From contig JBFNFA010000006.1 in NCBI GenBank assembly GCA_040797845.1, forward strand, positions 124,001 through 188,000: a stretch of 64,000 nt of DNA, given 5' to 3'. The notes under the pieces are model-generated. The model saw nothing but the letters and a program-made list of their open reading frames with translations. It was not told the DNA's origin and ran no database searches. Source of the stretch: Clostridium_AW sp040797845 (GTDB lineage Bacteria; Bacillota; Clostridia; Clostridiales; Clostridiaceae). Below are positions 25,777-34,432 of the stretch, one piece after another (the first letter of the stretch is position 1; the number at the start of each line of letters is the position of its first letter). The translations under genes and the position numbers were made by a program.

Positions 25777-26334
25777 TTACTTTAAACTATCTAAATATTG
25801 TTTTTGACCAATTTCATATAAGTTGTTTCCTTCTGAATCTATAACAACAACTACTGGTAGGTCTTCAACTTCTAATCTTCTTAAAGCTTCAGCTCCTAGG
25901 TCTTCATAGCAAACTATTTCAGCTTTCTTAACGGATTTTCCCATTAAAGCAGCCGCTCCGCCGATTGCAGCAAAGTAAACGCCTGTATTTCTCTTTATTG
26001 CGTCTATAACTTCTTTTGATCTTAAGCCTTTTCCTATCATTCCTTTTAATCCAATATCAAGAAGTCTTGGAGCATATGGATCCATTCTATAGCTTGTAGT
26101 TGGTCCTGCTGATCCGATTGGCTGACCTGGCTTAGCTGGTGATGGTCCAACATAGTATATTATTTGATCTTTTAAATCTACTGGAAGTTCTTCCCCTTTA
26201 TCCAATAAATCAACTAATCTTTTGTGACCAGCATCTCTTGATGTATATATAACTCCTGATAGTAATACTGAATCTCCTGCTTTTAAATCTTTAACTTTTT
26301 CAGCAGTTAATGGAGTAGTAACTCTTTTTTCCAT
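25777..26334 (-). CDS. Class I fumarase-type hydratase, beta subunit (mesaconase role)
   Basis: A 185-residue beta (C-terminal) component of heterodimeric class I fumarate hydratases. It shows the family motifs VLLSGVIYTSRDAGHKRL, GPTTSYRMDPYAP, GMIGKGL and AAIGGAAALMG. It is encoded 14 bases after the alpha subunit. In glutamate fermenters a class I hydratase of this kind hydrates mesaconate to (S)-citramalate, and its place between mal and citD fits that role; fumarate and mesaconate activities often coexist, so both are possible. Confidence 0.93.
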   Translation of the reverse strand: MEKRVTTPLTAEKVKDLKAGDSVLLSGVIYTSRDAGHKRLVDLLDKGEELPVDLKDQIIYYVGPSPAKPGQPIGSAGPTTSYRMDPYAPRLLDIGLKGMIGKGLRSKEVIDAIKRNTGVYFAAIGGAAALMGKSVKKAEIVCYEDLGAEALRRLEVEDLPVVVVIDSEGNNLYEIGQKQYLDSLK

Positions 26335-26348
26335 TACATGGCACCCCC

Positions 26349-27218
26349 CTAAAATTCTACACTCTTATGTCTAGTAACGTGACAGTTAATATTAACAGCT
26401 ACTGGAAGTCCTGCTATATGAGTAGCATATGTCTCAATATTTACAGCTAGTGCTGTAGTAAGACCTCCGAATCCCTGTGGTCCTATTCCTGTTGCGTTTA
26501 TCATTTCTAATAATTCCGCTTCTAGTTCTGCATAGAATGGGTTAGAATTTCTCTCATCTAATGATCTCATTAATGCCTTTTTTGCTAAATTAGCTGACTT
26601 ATCAAAAGTTCCTCCTATACCAACTCCAACAACTATTGGTGGACATGGGTTAGGACCAGCATCTTTTACAACCTTTAAAACGAAATCTTTAACACCCTGT
26701 AATCCATCAGCTGGTTTTAACATTTTTAACTGGCTCATATTTTCTGAACCGAATCCTTTTGGAGCAACAGTTATTTTTAATTTATCTCCTGGTACTATGT
26801 CATAGTATATTATAGCTGGAGTGTTATCTTTAGTATTTATTCTTTCTATTGGATCTCCAACAACAGACTTTCTTAAATATCCGTCTGCGTAACCCTGTCT
26901 TACACCTTCATTAATTGCATCTTCAAGGTTTCCACCAACAACATGAACGTCCTGTCCCATTTCAACAAATACACATGCTACTCCTGTATCCTGACATGCT
27001 GGCATATCTTCTTTGTCGGATATATCAACGTTAACTAATATTTTTTCCATTATGCCCTTAGCCATTTGCCAGTTTTCTTTGTTTGTGTATTCTTCTAATT
27101 TAGTTTTAACGTCAGCTGGTAGTCTATAGTTCGCTTCTATACATAGTTCTCTTATTGACTTTGTTATATCTGAAACATGTACTTCTTTCATAGACTCATT
27201 ATTTACCTTACAAATCAC
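26349..27218 (-). CDS. Class I fumarase-type hydratase, alpha subunit (mesaconase role)
   Basis: The 289-residue alpha component binds the 4Fe-4S cluster with the three expected cysteines in PACQDTG, NPCPPIVVG and NINCHVTRHKS. The start is uncertain: the frame opens with GTG 27218 close after AGGAG, but homologues usually begin at the equivalent of MKEVHVSDI (ATG 27191), which has a weaker ribosome site. It functions with the beta subunit as mesaconase or fumarase, adding water to mesaconate to give citramalate. Confidence 0.93.
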   Translation of the reverse strand: MICKVNNESMKEVHVSDITKSIRELCIEANYRLPADVKTKLEEYTNKENWQMAKGIMEKILVNVDISDKEDMPACQDTGVACVFVEMGQDVHVVGGNLEDAINEGVRQGYADGYLRKSVVGDPIERINTKDNTPAIIYYDIVPGDKLKITVAPKGFGSENMSQLKMLKPADGLQGVKDFVLKVVKDAGPNPCPPIVVGVGIGGTFDKSANLAKKALMRSLDERNSNPFYAELEAELLEMINATGIGPQGFGGLTTALAVNIETYATHIAGLPVAVNINCHVTRHKSVEF

Positions 27219-27283
27219 CTTACTCCTAACTTGTAAGATAAATACCTCCCTTCATAATTTTGATAATTAAGTAATTATAGTGG

Positions 27284-27316
27284 AAAAGGCAGTTTATAAA
27301 TTAAACCGCCTTTTCA
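27284..27316 (-). repeat. Intercistronic hairpin between mal and the hydratase genes
   Basis: GAAAAGGC-A-GTTT (27284-27296) pairs with AAAC-C-GCCTTTTC (27304-27316) with one mismatch. The minus-strand tail is CACTATAATTACTT, not a T run, so it would stall or process rather than fully terminate. Confidence 0.6.
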
Positions 27317-27337
27317 AAGTTTATACCAAACTAATTA

Positions 27338-28600
27338 TTAGCAGCAACAGCATTTAGATTTTTTTGATCTGTTTACTCTAGCTAATACTCTGTTCATTTC
27401 ATTCTTAACGATCATGTATCCTTCATCAACACCCATACCTGGTTTTGCAAGAACTTGTTTAGCTCCACAAGCCATAGCTATGTTAGTTGTAACTTCAGCG
27501 GATCTATTAGTTTCATTACAAGTTCCACCACAGTAAGCTCCGATTCCGTTAGCTTTACAGTACATTATAGCGTCTGCTATATTGTTAACTCCACCAAGGT
27601 CTGGAGTCTTAATTTGAACCATGTGACCAGCTTTATTATCTGTGAAGAATTTAATATCTTCAACAGTGTTACACCATTCGTCAGCAACTAGTTCTACTTT
27701 TATTCCTCTTCCGTCTAATTCAGCTCTTAAGTCTCTCATAGCTTCCATTTGTTTTTGTCTTTCTTCAACGTCCATTGGTCCTTCTATTCTTAATGCAAAT
27801 GGTTTAGCTGCTTCTTCTAATGTTGCAAGATAATCAGCCATAGCTTTTATGTCAACATTGAATGCTGCTCCAATTGTTCCATAAACGTCTATGTGGAATA
27901 TTGGGTTGTAGTCTTCTCTAACTCTTAATTTTAATATTCTGTCTCTTAACCATTTAACGTATTCAAGAAGTTTTTCTCCCTTTAATCCTAACTTTTCTTC
28001 AACGTTGTTGATTAATGCGTGTGGTAATACTTCTGCTTCTTTGATTATCATTTTGTCAGCATTGATATATCTGTCATCACCTGATTGAGTGAATACTGGA
28101 ATGTATGAAATTTCTCCACCTGCATTGTATTCATCTCTTATAACTTCAGCCATAGAAACTTTCTTAGCTTTAGCTACTGCATCAAGTATAGCTTGTGTTA
28201 TACCATATCTAATAGCAGTATGTAATCTGTTACCATTAATAGTCATTTTATCAAATTCTTCTGCTAATTCTTTAAAGCTATTTAATTCTCTTCCAATTAA
28301 TTTTGGAGCTATTTCATTTTCTATAACAGGTATAAAATCAGCAGCTAAGAATAATGGGTCTCTTCCGCCTGCTCCTGAGTATTGAACAGCTGCACAATCT
28401 CCGTGAGCAACCTGACCATCTTCAAGAATGAATTGAACTGAAATTGATTCACCTTTTTGTCTTACTTGAGTAAATCCTTCTGTTACAGCTTCTCCAACGT
28501 AAGCGAAACCATCATGTCCTGCTCCTTTTTTGATTGCTCTCTGGTCGTCAAAATAGAATCCAGTATAGCCTGCGCTACAAATAACGTCAACAATTTTCAT
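27338..28600 (-). CDS. mal: Methylaspartate ammonia-lyase
   Basis: Removes ammonia from (2S,3S)-3-methylaspartate to give mesaconate. The 420-residue enolase-superfamily protein has all catalytic residues known from the C. tetanomorphum enzyme: the bases His194 (VLPHAL) and Lys331 (QIKTPD), and the magnesium ligands Asp238, Glu273 and Asp307. Similarity to that enzyme is strong throughout. The known enzyme ends at about 413 residues; here the C-terminus is extended to SKKSKCCCC, with four consecutive cysteines at 417-420 encoded TGC TGT TGC TGC before TAA. It lies between mutE and the hydratase genes, flanked by hairpins on both sides. Confidence 0.97.
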   Translation of the reverse strand: MKIVDVICSAGYTGFYFDDQRAIKKGAGHDGFAYVGEAVTEGFTQVRQKGESISVQFILEDGQVAHGDCAAVQYSGAGGRDPLFLAADFIPVIENEIAPKLIGRELNSFKELAEEFDKMTINGNRLHTAIRYGITQAILDAVAKAKKVSMAEVIRDEYNAGGEISYIPVFTQSGDDRYINADKMIIKEAEVLPHALINNVEEKLGLKGEKLLEYVKWLRDRILKLRVREDYNPIFHIDVYGTIGAAFNVDIKAMADYLATLEEAAKPFALRIEGPMDVEERQKQMEAMRDLRAELDGRGIKVELVADEWCNTVEDIKFFTDNKAGHMVQIKTPDLGGVNNIADAIMYCKANGIGAYCGGTCNETNRSAEVTTNIAMACGAKQVLAKPGMGVDEGYMIVKNEMNRVLARVNRSKKSKCCCC

Positions 28601-28652
28601 AATTTTTCACCTGTCCTTTTTTAAAATTTAATGTATTTATTATACATATGTG

Positions 28653-28696
28653 AATCACATTTATTATTAAATTAATATTCAACAATAAATGTGATT
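28653..28696 (-). repeat. Intercistronic hairpin between mutE and mal
   Basis: AATCACATTTATTATT (28653-28668) and AACAATAAATGTGATT (28681-28696) form a 16-bp stem with one mismatch and a 12-base loop. No T tract follows on the minus strand, so transcription probably continues into mal. Confidence 0.65.
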
Positions 28697-28726
28697 GCAA
28701 TCTATTTATATTCAGAGAATTTTATA

Positions 28727-30175
28727 TTATGGTCTTCCTATAAGTCTTCCCTTACCAACAGCGAAGATATCATCTATAACCATTTGGAAGCTTACTTCTC
28801 TTCCTTCAAATTTAGATCTTTCAGCTAATCTTTCTCTGTTATAGTTCTTTAATTCTTCAGTAAATGGAATGTTACCAAATTCTAAGTATCTTACGCATCC
28901 TAAGTTATCTCTAACTGGCATCATTTTACCTGCATTGTATTTGCTTGGTCCGAATGGTATATCCATAACACCAGTTTCAAATGCCTTAACAACACCAACA
29001 GCTAAATCGCCTTTTCCTAATTCATATACTTTGTCAAGTATACATTTAGTTTCAGCTTTGATTATAGCCATTTCAGTTTCTAATTCTTTTGACATTGGCA
29101 TTCTTTGTCCTTCTAACATGTTTAATGCCATCTTTGTAGCTTTGATACCAGAAGCATTAGCTTCTTTTGTTGGTATACCAATAGCTTCGTGTGGAGTCTT
29201 AACTATAACTTTAGTTGCTCCTGCTAATGAAGCTATTGTTGTAGCTGTTACGATAACTCCAAATGCTTTACTTTCATCTTGTGGGAATCCACCCATCCAT
29301 TGATGGAATACTGTTGTTACAATTACATCGTTGTATCCGTAAGCTTTTAAGTATTCATTTGTCTGCTCTTCTAAACATCTTAATGCAGCTATATCTTGAA
29401 GCATATTTCCACATTCACCGTATCCAACAGTGATGTTTTTAACTCCCTGTTCAGCAGCAAGTAATGCTTCTGTAATTCCTACTGCATTTGACATTGATGG
29501 TGGTACTAATGTTCCAGTTAATGGTCCAAATGGTTCTCTGTTAATGTGAACTCCTTGTTCTTCATAGAAACCAACAAGTCTATCACAATACTGCCAATCT
29601 TTTAAACATTTATCTATTGGAACTGACTTAGCGTATGGAATATTGTAGGAGATACCGCCACCTTCATTTGAAGTGTATCCACCAGCAGTCATTATTTCAG
29701 CAAGTAATCTTGCATCTGGTGTGCCGTGTCTTATTTGTAGTGGTAAGTCAACTGCTTCTAAAACCTTTCTACAACCTTGAACACCGTGGTTAACCCCTGG
29801 GAAACCATTTAATAAGGATCTTCCAGCTTTTATACTTTCTTGAATACCAATTTCGCATTCTTCATATCTATTTTGTCTTGTGTATGCATCGATTGTTGAA
29901 GGTAGTAAATCTGCTCCACCTTCATCTTGTAAATGTTTTAATAATGTAATATGTTCATCAAGTAATGCAACACCTGCTCTTGGCTGAGCTAAAGTTATTC
30001 CCGCTTCTTTTGCTCTAACTAATTTATCAGCAAAGTTCTTTTCTGTTGGTACCTTCTTTAAGTAATCCACAGCTTCCTGTAAGTCTACGTCTTTACCTGT
30101 TGGCCACTGTTTTAATACTTCTTCTCTTTCTTTAAAAAACTGCTCATCTGTCCATTTTTTATTCTTAAGTTCCAC
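28727..30175 (-). CDS. mutE: Glutamate mutase epsilon subunit
   Basis: The catalytic subunit of the B12-dependent glutamate mutase, which rearranges L-glutamate to 3-methylaspartate. The 482-residue length matches the clostridial family. Family segments include AQPRAGVALLDEH, GFPGVNHGVQGCRKVLEAVDLPLQIRHGTPDARLL, the glycine-rich TAGGYTSNEGGGISYN and VTTVFHQWMGGFPQDE. It starts with GTG after AGGAGGG. It assembles with MutS, the cobalamin carrier encoded two genes upstream. The gene is also called glmE. Confidence 0.97.
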   Translation of the reverse strand: MELKNKKWTDEQFFKEREEVLKQWPTGKDVDLQEAVDYLKKVPTEKNFADKLVRAKEAGITLAQPRAGVALLDEHITLLKHLQDEGGADLLPSTIDAYTRQNRYEECEIGIQESIKAGRSLLNGFPGVNHGVQGCRKVLEAVDLPLQIRHGTPDARLLAEIMTAGGYTSNEGGGISYNIPYAKSVPIDKCLKDWQYCDRLVGFYEEQGVHINREPFGPLTGTLVPPSMSNAVGITEALLAAEQGVKNITVGYGECGNMLQDIAALRCLEEQTNEYLKAYGYNDVIVTTVFHQWMGGFPQDESKAFGVIVTATTIASLAGATKVIVKTPHEAIGIPTKEANASGIKATKMALNMLEGQRMPMSKELETEMAIIKAETKCILDKVYELGKGDLAVGVVKAFETGVMDIPFGPSKYNAGKMMPVRDNLGCVRYLEFGNIPFTEELKNYNRERLAERSKFEGREVSFQMVIDDIFAVGKGRLIGRP

Positions 30176-30198
30176 TTGAAATTCCCTCCTATCAAACT

Positions 30199-31587
30199 TT
30201 AAACCTTAATTAAGTATTTTTTCATTATTCTAATAGCTTTTTCTGGATGGTCCTCAGCTAAAAGCCCCATAGCAGACAAAATATAAGTTTTGTCTATTAA
30301 ACAATCAGGATTCTGTGGTTTTAAATGAGTAGGGGCCGTCATATCAAATGTTCCAGCTTTCAATATATCTCCTGGTTTTTTACTGTGTATTAACACTCCA
30401 CCAGTACCAATTAAGCACTTCACATCCAATAAGTCCTTACCAATTTGACTATAAAGAACTCCCATTGGGGTATACATACTCTCTATATATCCTACATGTC
30501 TTTCCATAGCCATATCAGTAGCGACCTTTGCCATAGCCTCATCAAATTTTATTTCTTCTTCTGATTGAGGAACCATTCTTATATTCTCAGCTCTAAATTT
30601 ACAACTTGCTTCCACATCTATTGATGGGTCACATAAGTATTTTTGAACTTTTCTTGTTCCTGCAGCTTCCCATAGTGAAACTGCAGAATATCTCATTCCA
30701 AGGTCTCCTTCAACAGTTCTTTTTGCAAAAGGTTCTTCAAGTCCTCTTAGTGTAACACCTGGTTTCGATGGCTCACCATCAGCAATTGAGTGTATATCTG
30801 TAGTAGCACCTCCAATGTCTACTACCACTAAGTCTCCTACACCGTCTTCCTTATCAGTACCTTCTGAAAGCACTCTAGCTGCTTTTAACACCGCCGCTGG
30901 AGTTGGCATAAGAATTCCGCTGATGAAATTTTCAGCATTACCCATACCTTTTGCTTCTACTATTCTTTTCATAAATATTTGTCTAATTTCTTCCCTTGCA
31001 GGTTCTACATTTAGAATGTTTAGCTTTGGCATTACGTTATCAGTAATCCTGTAAAACATACCGGCTTGGTTAAATATTTCAGTTATTTCATCATTCGCTA
31101 TTTTATTTCCAGCAACTACAATTGGTAGAGTAACACCATGTTTAGCCAACATTTTTGCATTGTGAATTATACATTCTTTGTTTCCACCATCTGTACCACC
31201 AGCTAAAAGTATTATATCAAGATTTGAGTTTTTAATTTCCTCAACTTCCTTATTAGTTAATTCATAACTATAAACATTTAATACTCTCGCTCCTGCTCCA
31301 AGGGCAGCCCTTTTTGCAGCTTCAGCAGTCAAATCTGGTACTAGCCCTATGGCTATCATCTTTAATCCACCAGCAGCTGAAGAACATGCTAATTTTTTAA
31401 CAAAATTAACTTCTTTGCCTTCTAATTGCTCCATTAGCCTTTCATATGCATTGTTAAATCCAACCATTATGTCGCTTTCGATAGTAGTTATGTCTTTTGC
31501 TGTAGCTAATATTTCTTCATTTTCGATATCAACTGCAGTAAGTTTTGTATAGGTGCTACCAAAGTCTAAAAGCAAATAAGCATCCAC
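30199..31587 (-). CDS. mutL: Glutamate mutase-associated MutL protein (reactivase-like ATPase)
   Basis: A 462-residue ASKHA-fold protein always found between mutS and mutE. It has the phosphate-binding motif LLLDFGSTYTKLTAV at the N-terminus, a central VVDIGGATTDIHS motif and LIGTGGVLIHS near the C-terminus. The start is GTG 31587 with AGGAG nine bases away; an upstream TTG abuts the ribosome site and is rejected. The likely role, by family inference, is chaperone-type exchange of damaged cobalamin. The gene is also called glmL. Confidence 0.94.
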   Translation of the reverse strand: MDAYLLLDFGSTYTKLTAVDIENEEILATAKDITTIESDIMVGFNNAYERLMEQLEGKEVNFVKKLACSSAAGGLKMIAIGLVPDLTAEAAKRAALGAGARVLNVYSYELTNKEVEEIKNSNLDIILLAGGTDGGNKECIIHNAKMLAKHGVTLPIVVAGNKIANDEITEIFNQAGMFYRITDNVMPKLNILNVEPAREEIRQIFMKRIVEAKGMGNAENFISGILMPTPAAVLKAARVLSEGTDKEDGVGDLVVVDIGGATTDIHSIADGEPSKPGVTLRGLEEPFAKRTVEGDLGMRYSAVSLWEAAGTRKVQKYLCDPSIDVEASCKFRAENIRMVPQSEEEIKFDEAMAKVATDMAMERHVGYIESMYTPMGVLYSQIGKDLLDVKCLIGTGGVLIHSKKPGDILKAGTFDMTAPTHLKPQNPDCLIDKTYILSAMGLLAEDHPEKAIRIMKKYLIKV

Positions 31588-31634
31588 CTTAATCAACTCC
31601 TAAACAACTGCAAAATACAGCTCTTAATTTTTTA

Positions 31635-32045
31635 TTATAGTCCAAGATCTTGTTTTAAATGTTCAATTCCAACTTCTGGCGCTGTTCCTGGTGCATATAC
31701 TCTGTTGTATCCCATGTCTAAAAATCTTTGTTCAACGTCTGGCCAGTTTTGTTTTCCAACAACTATGTTTCCACCTACATAAAGGATTATTCCTTCTAAT
31801 CCAGCTTCATCACATTTCTGTCTTAAACCTTTACAGTCAATTTCTCCCTGTCCATAAAGGGATGATACTAAAATAGCTTCTGCCTTTGTTTCTATAGCAG
31901 CATTTATAAAGTCTTCCTGTGATGATAAAACTCCTATGTTAATAACATTGAAGCCTGCATTTGTAAATGAGTGGTCTAATATTTTGTTACCAACTGCATG
32001 ACAGTCTGAACCAATTACTCCAAGAACAATTGTCTTTTTTTCCAT
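31635..32045 (-). CDS. mutS: Glutamate mutase sigma subunit, cobalamin-binding
   Basis: Binds adenosylcobalamin in the base-off, His-on form. The 136-residue flavodoxin-like protein carries the B12 signature GSDCHAVGNKIL, with His16 as the axial cobalt ligand, then SSLYGQGE and YVGGNIVVGKQ loops around the nucleotide tail. The Asp-x-His-x-x-Gly motif is intact. It follows the GntR regulator by 51 bases and has an AGGAGG site. In some databases it is called glmS, which should not be confused with the aminotransferase at 4559. Confidence 0.97.
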   Translation of the reverse strand: MEKKTIVLGVIGSDCHAVGNKILDHSFTNAGFNVINIGVLSSQEDFINAAIETKAEAILVSSLYGQGEIDCKGLRQKCDEAGLEGIILYVGGNIVVGKQNWPDVEQRFLDMGYNRVYAPGTAPEVGIEHLKQDLGL

Positions 32046-32096
32046 CTCTAAAACCTCCTAGATAAATTAATATATATTATATATTTTATCACAAGC

Positions 32097-33080
32097 TTAT
32101 TTTGAGTACTTAATTTCTAGCAATTTTGATTTTAATGCTTTTACAGATCCATCATCTAAATTATATAAAAAATCTATTATTTCTTTTTTTCCATAATCTA
32201 ATTCATAAACATCGTTATATCTTCCTGGTGAAGCTATAATCACGTCAGAATTTTTTATAATTCTGGCTAATTCTTCCTTGTCCACTGAATTAGTGTATTC
32301 AATATTTATATTTGATAATCCAGCCTTTTCTAATGCGTCTCTAACTTTAAACTTAAACTCTTCTGATATACAGACAAAAGCAAACTTAGTTCCAATTGGG
32401 AATCTTGCGATTCTGACTATAGTTTCTAAGTTTGGAGTAATAGCAACACCCAATACTTTTTTATTATAATTTCTAGTAAATCTTCTAACTTCGTTTACAT
32501 GGTTAAATGTTGTAATAATGATCTGACACTTTTCTAGTAATTCTTCAGTTTCCTTTTCCATAGATTTTAAATCGTTTACTGTAACTGGTTTAAAGTCTAT
32601 ATTGGTTCTTTCTTTTAACTGCTTGGCAAAAATTCTAGATTGTTCTATATTACATTCCACATATAACCCACTTATTTCGTCGATTAATTTTCTTTTCTCT
32701 TCTATTCTCTCTGTTACTATCTCAATAAATTCTTCTGCATCTATACCAGATTCAATGGCTTCCTCAAAGGCTAAATCTACAAACTTATTAATTTTCTCTT
32801 TAATATCTTCATCTTTCCATAGCTTAACTTCTTCAGCTACAAAAGTGCCTCTTCCTTGATATGATTTAAGAACACCTTCTCCTTCTAATTCCCTATAAGC
32901 CATACTTACTGTATTTCTGCTTATTTGGAGATTTTCAGATAACTCTCTTTCGGTTGGCATCTTAAACCCTACTTTTAAGGCTCCATCTTTGATTAAATCC
33001 ATTATTTGCTTTTTAACTTGTAAATATAAAGGTACTTTATTTCCTTTATCTATTGAAATCTGAATATAAATCACTCCCAA
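32097..33080 (-). CDS. GntR-family transcriptional regulator of the methylaspartate operon
   Basis: A 320 to 327-residue regulator with an N-terminal GntR winged helix (PLYLQVKKQIMDLI through SYQGRGTFVAEEV, about residues 17-80) and a C-terminal domain of about 230 residues that I do not assign; it lacks the UTRA and FCD signatures I know. The start is unclear: the frame contains no ATG near its 5' end. TTG 33080 and GTG 33074 have no useful ribosome site, while ATT 33065 lies eight bases after GGGAG. It is the first gene before mutS on the same strand and probably controls the pathway. Confidence 0.85.
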   Translation of the reverse strand: MGVIYIQISIDKGNKVPLYLQVKKQIMDLIKDGALKVGFKMPTERELSENLQISRNTVSMAYRELEGEGVLKSYQGRGTFVAEEVKLWKDEDIKEKINKFVDLAFEEAIESGIDAEEFIEIVTERIEEKRKLIDEISGLYVECNIEQSRIFAKQLKERTNIDFKPVTVNDLKSMEKETEELLEKCQIIITTFNHVNEVRRFTRNYNKKVLGVAITPNLETIVRIARFPIGTKFAFVCISEEFKFKVRDALEKAGLSNINIEYTNSVDKEELARIIKNSDVIIASPGRYNDVYELDYGKKEIIDFLYNLDDGSVKALKSKLLEIKYSK

Positions 33081-33102
33081 AAGCTTATAAGTAAAGTTGC
33101 CT

Positions 33103-33151
33103 AATGGACTAATCCATTGAACAAATTAATGATAACATAACCTTCGTCCAA
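33103..33151 (-). promoter_or_regulatory. Candidate promoter and operator of the gntR-mut operon
   Basis: On the minus strand TTGGAC (33146-33151), a 17-base spacer and TAATTT (33123-33128) form a fair promoter. Just downstream is a perfect inverted repeat AATGGA-N4-TCCATT (33103-33118), typical in size for a GntR dimer site. Autoregulation is inferred. Confidence 0.5.
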
Positions 33152-33200
33152 TATCAATATATTTTTAAAAAAGATGAAATTTTTTTAAGTTTTTGTTTAT

Positions 33201-33893
33201 TTAGTTATTATTATGATATTCATTGACGGAATTTGCAATTATTTGTGCTATTTTTAATTGATAGTTACTATCTTTTAGCTTCTTTTCCTCTTCATAATTA
33301 GATAAAAAACCACACTCTACTATTACAGATGGAACCTCATCTACTCCACGTAATATTTTATAATCATTATTTGCAGGTTTTTCCATTCTGTTGTTAGTTT
33401 CATCTAAATGTTTCTTAAAATTGGACTGAATCAATGAGGCCAATTTTTTGCTGTTATCATTATTGGAATACCAAACTTGGGCTCCATAATATTTGCTTTG
33501 AGGAAACATATTTAAATGAACGCTAATAAACATACTACAATTGCTTTCCTTTTTCATTTTACACCTATTATTTAAATCCTCAATTTTCTTTTCTCTCACT
33601 GTCCCTTTCTCGCCATTTAACCCCTTATCCTCTTCTCTTGTCATAATAACTTTATAACCATGCTTTTGAAGTTCCTCTTTTAGCATTAAACTTATACTTA
33701 AATTTATATCTTTTTCTATAGTGCCACTTGGTGATACTGCACCTCCATCTATTCCGCCATGTCCTGGATCTATTAATATTATACGTTCCTCTGGATTTAT
33801 AACTTTTGTTTTAGCTTGCATATTATAAGCTAACATTATTGTAAATACAATTATTACCGTTACAAATGCTATTTTTTTATTTTTTATAAACAT
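33201..33893 (-). CDS. cwlD: Spore cortex N-acetylmuramoyl-L-alanine amidase CwlD
   Basis: Cleaves the peptide from muramic acid in spore cortex precursors, a step towards muramic-delta-lactam. The 230-residue amidase_3 protein has an N-terminal membrane or signal segment (residues 8-24), zinc ligands His45 (DPGHGG), Glu60 and His126 (SVHLN), and the catalytic Glu193 (IVECGFLSN). The start is ATG 33893 after GGAGGT; an upstream TTG overlaps that site. This location, next to rpsI, is the usual one for cwlD in clostridia and bacilli. Confidence 0.94.
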   Translation of the reverse strand: MFIKNKKIAFVTVIIVFTIMLAYNMQAKTKVINPEERIILIDPGHGGIDGGAVSPSGTIEKDINLSISLMLKEELQKHGYKVIMTREEDKGLNGEKGTVREKKIEDLNNRCKMKKESNCSMFISVHLNMFPQSKYYGAQVWYSNNDNSKKLASLIQSNFKKHLDETNNRMEKPANNDYKILRGVDEVPSVIVECGFLSNYEEEKKLKDSNYQLKIAQIIANSVNEYHNNN

Positions 33894-33970
33894 TTTAAAC
33901 ACCTCCAATAATATTAAATAGTGTTCTCATTTATATAATTTTTTATTATATAAATTTATTATTGAGGGCA

Positions 33971-33997
33971 TAAAAAAAGAGAGGTATAAACCTCTCC
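33971..33997 (-). terminator. Intrinsic terminator of rplM-rpsI
   Basis: GAGAGG-TTTATA-CCTCTC (33979-33996 on the minus strand) is followed by seven T residues, 12 bases after the rpsI stop codon. Confidence 0.9.
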
Positions 33998-34008
33998 ATT
34001 TTCCAAAA

Positions 34009-34407
34009 CTATCTCTTTGAGAACTGTGGTGATCTTCTTGCTCCCTTAAGACCGTATTTCTTTCTTTCTTTCATTCTTGGGTCTCTTGTTACAAATCCAG
34101 CTTTCTTTAATTCTGGTTTTAACGTTTCATCAGCTTTAATTAAAGCTCTTGTTATACCATGTCTTATTGCTCCAGCCTGGCCTGTAAATCCGCCACCATA
34201 AACATTTACTATAACGTCAAATTTTTCTTTAGTTCCAGTTAATACTAATGGTTGATTTACTATAACTCTTAAAGTTTCTAACCCAAAATAATTTTCTATA
34301 TCTCTCTTATTTATTGTTACTTTACCTTCACCAGGTACAAGTCTTACTCTAGCTATAGCTTTCTTTCTTCTTCCAGTTCCTAAGTACTGAACTTTTGCCA
34401 TTTCCAT
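34009..34407 (-). CDS. rpsI: Ribosomal protein S9
   Basis: A 132-residue small-subunit protein with the canonical start YLGTGRRKKAIARVRL and the C-terminal KYGLKGARRSPQFSKR, whose last basic residues reach the P-site tRNA. It follows rplM by 25 bases and is co-transcribed with it. Confidence 0.98.
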   Translation of the reverse strand: MEMAKVQYLGTGRRKKAIARVRLVPGEGKVTINKRDIENYFGLETLRVIVNQPLVLTGTKEKFDVIVNVYGGGFTGQAGAIRHGITRALIKADETLKPELKKAGFVTRDPRMKERKKYGLKGARRSPQFSKR

Positions 34408-34432
34408 TCCTCCTTCTTCCAGCTCTTCCTAA

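Noticed and set aside
32046..32096. Possible cobalamin riboswitch before mutS
   Set aside because: Only 51 bases separate the genes, and no B12-box sequence is seen.
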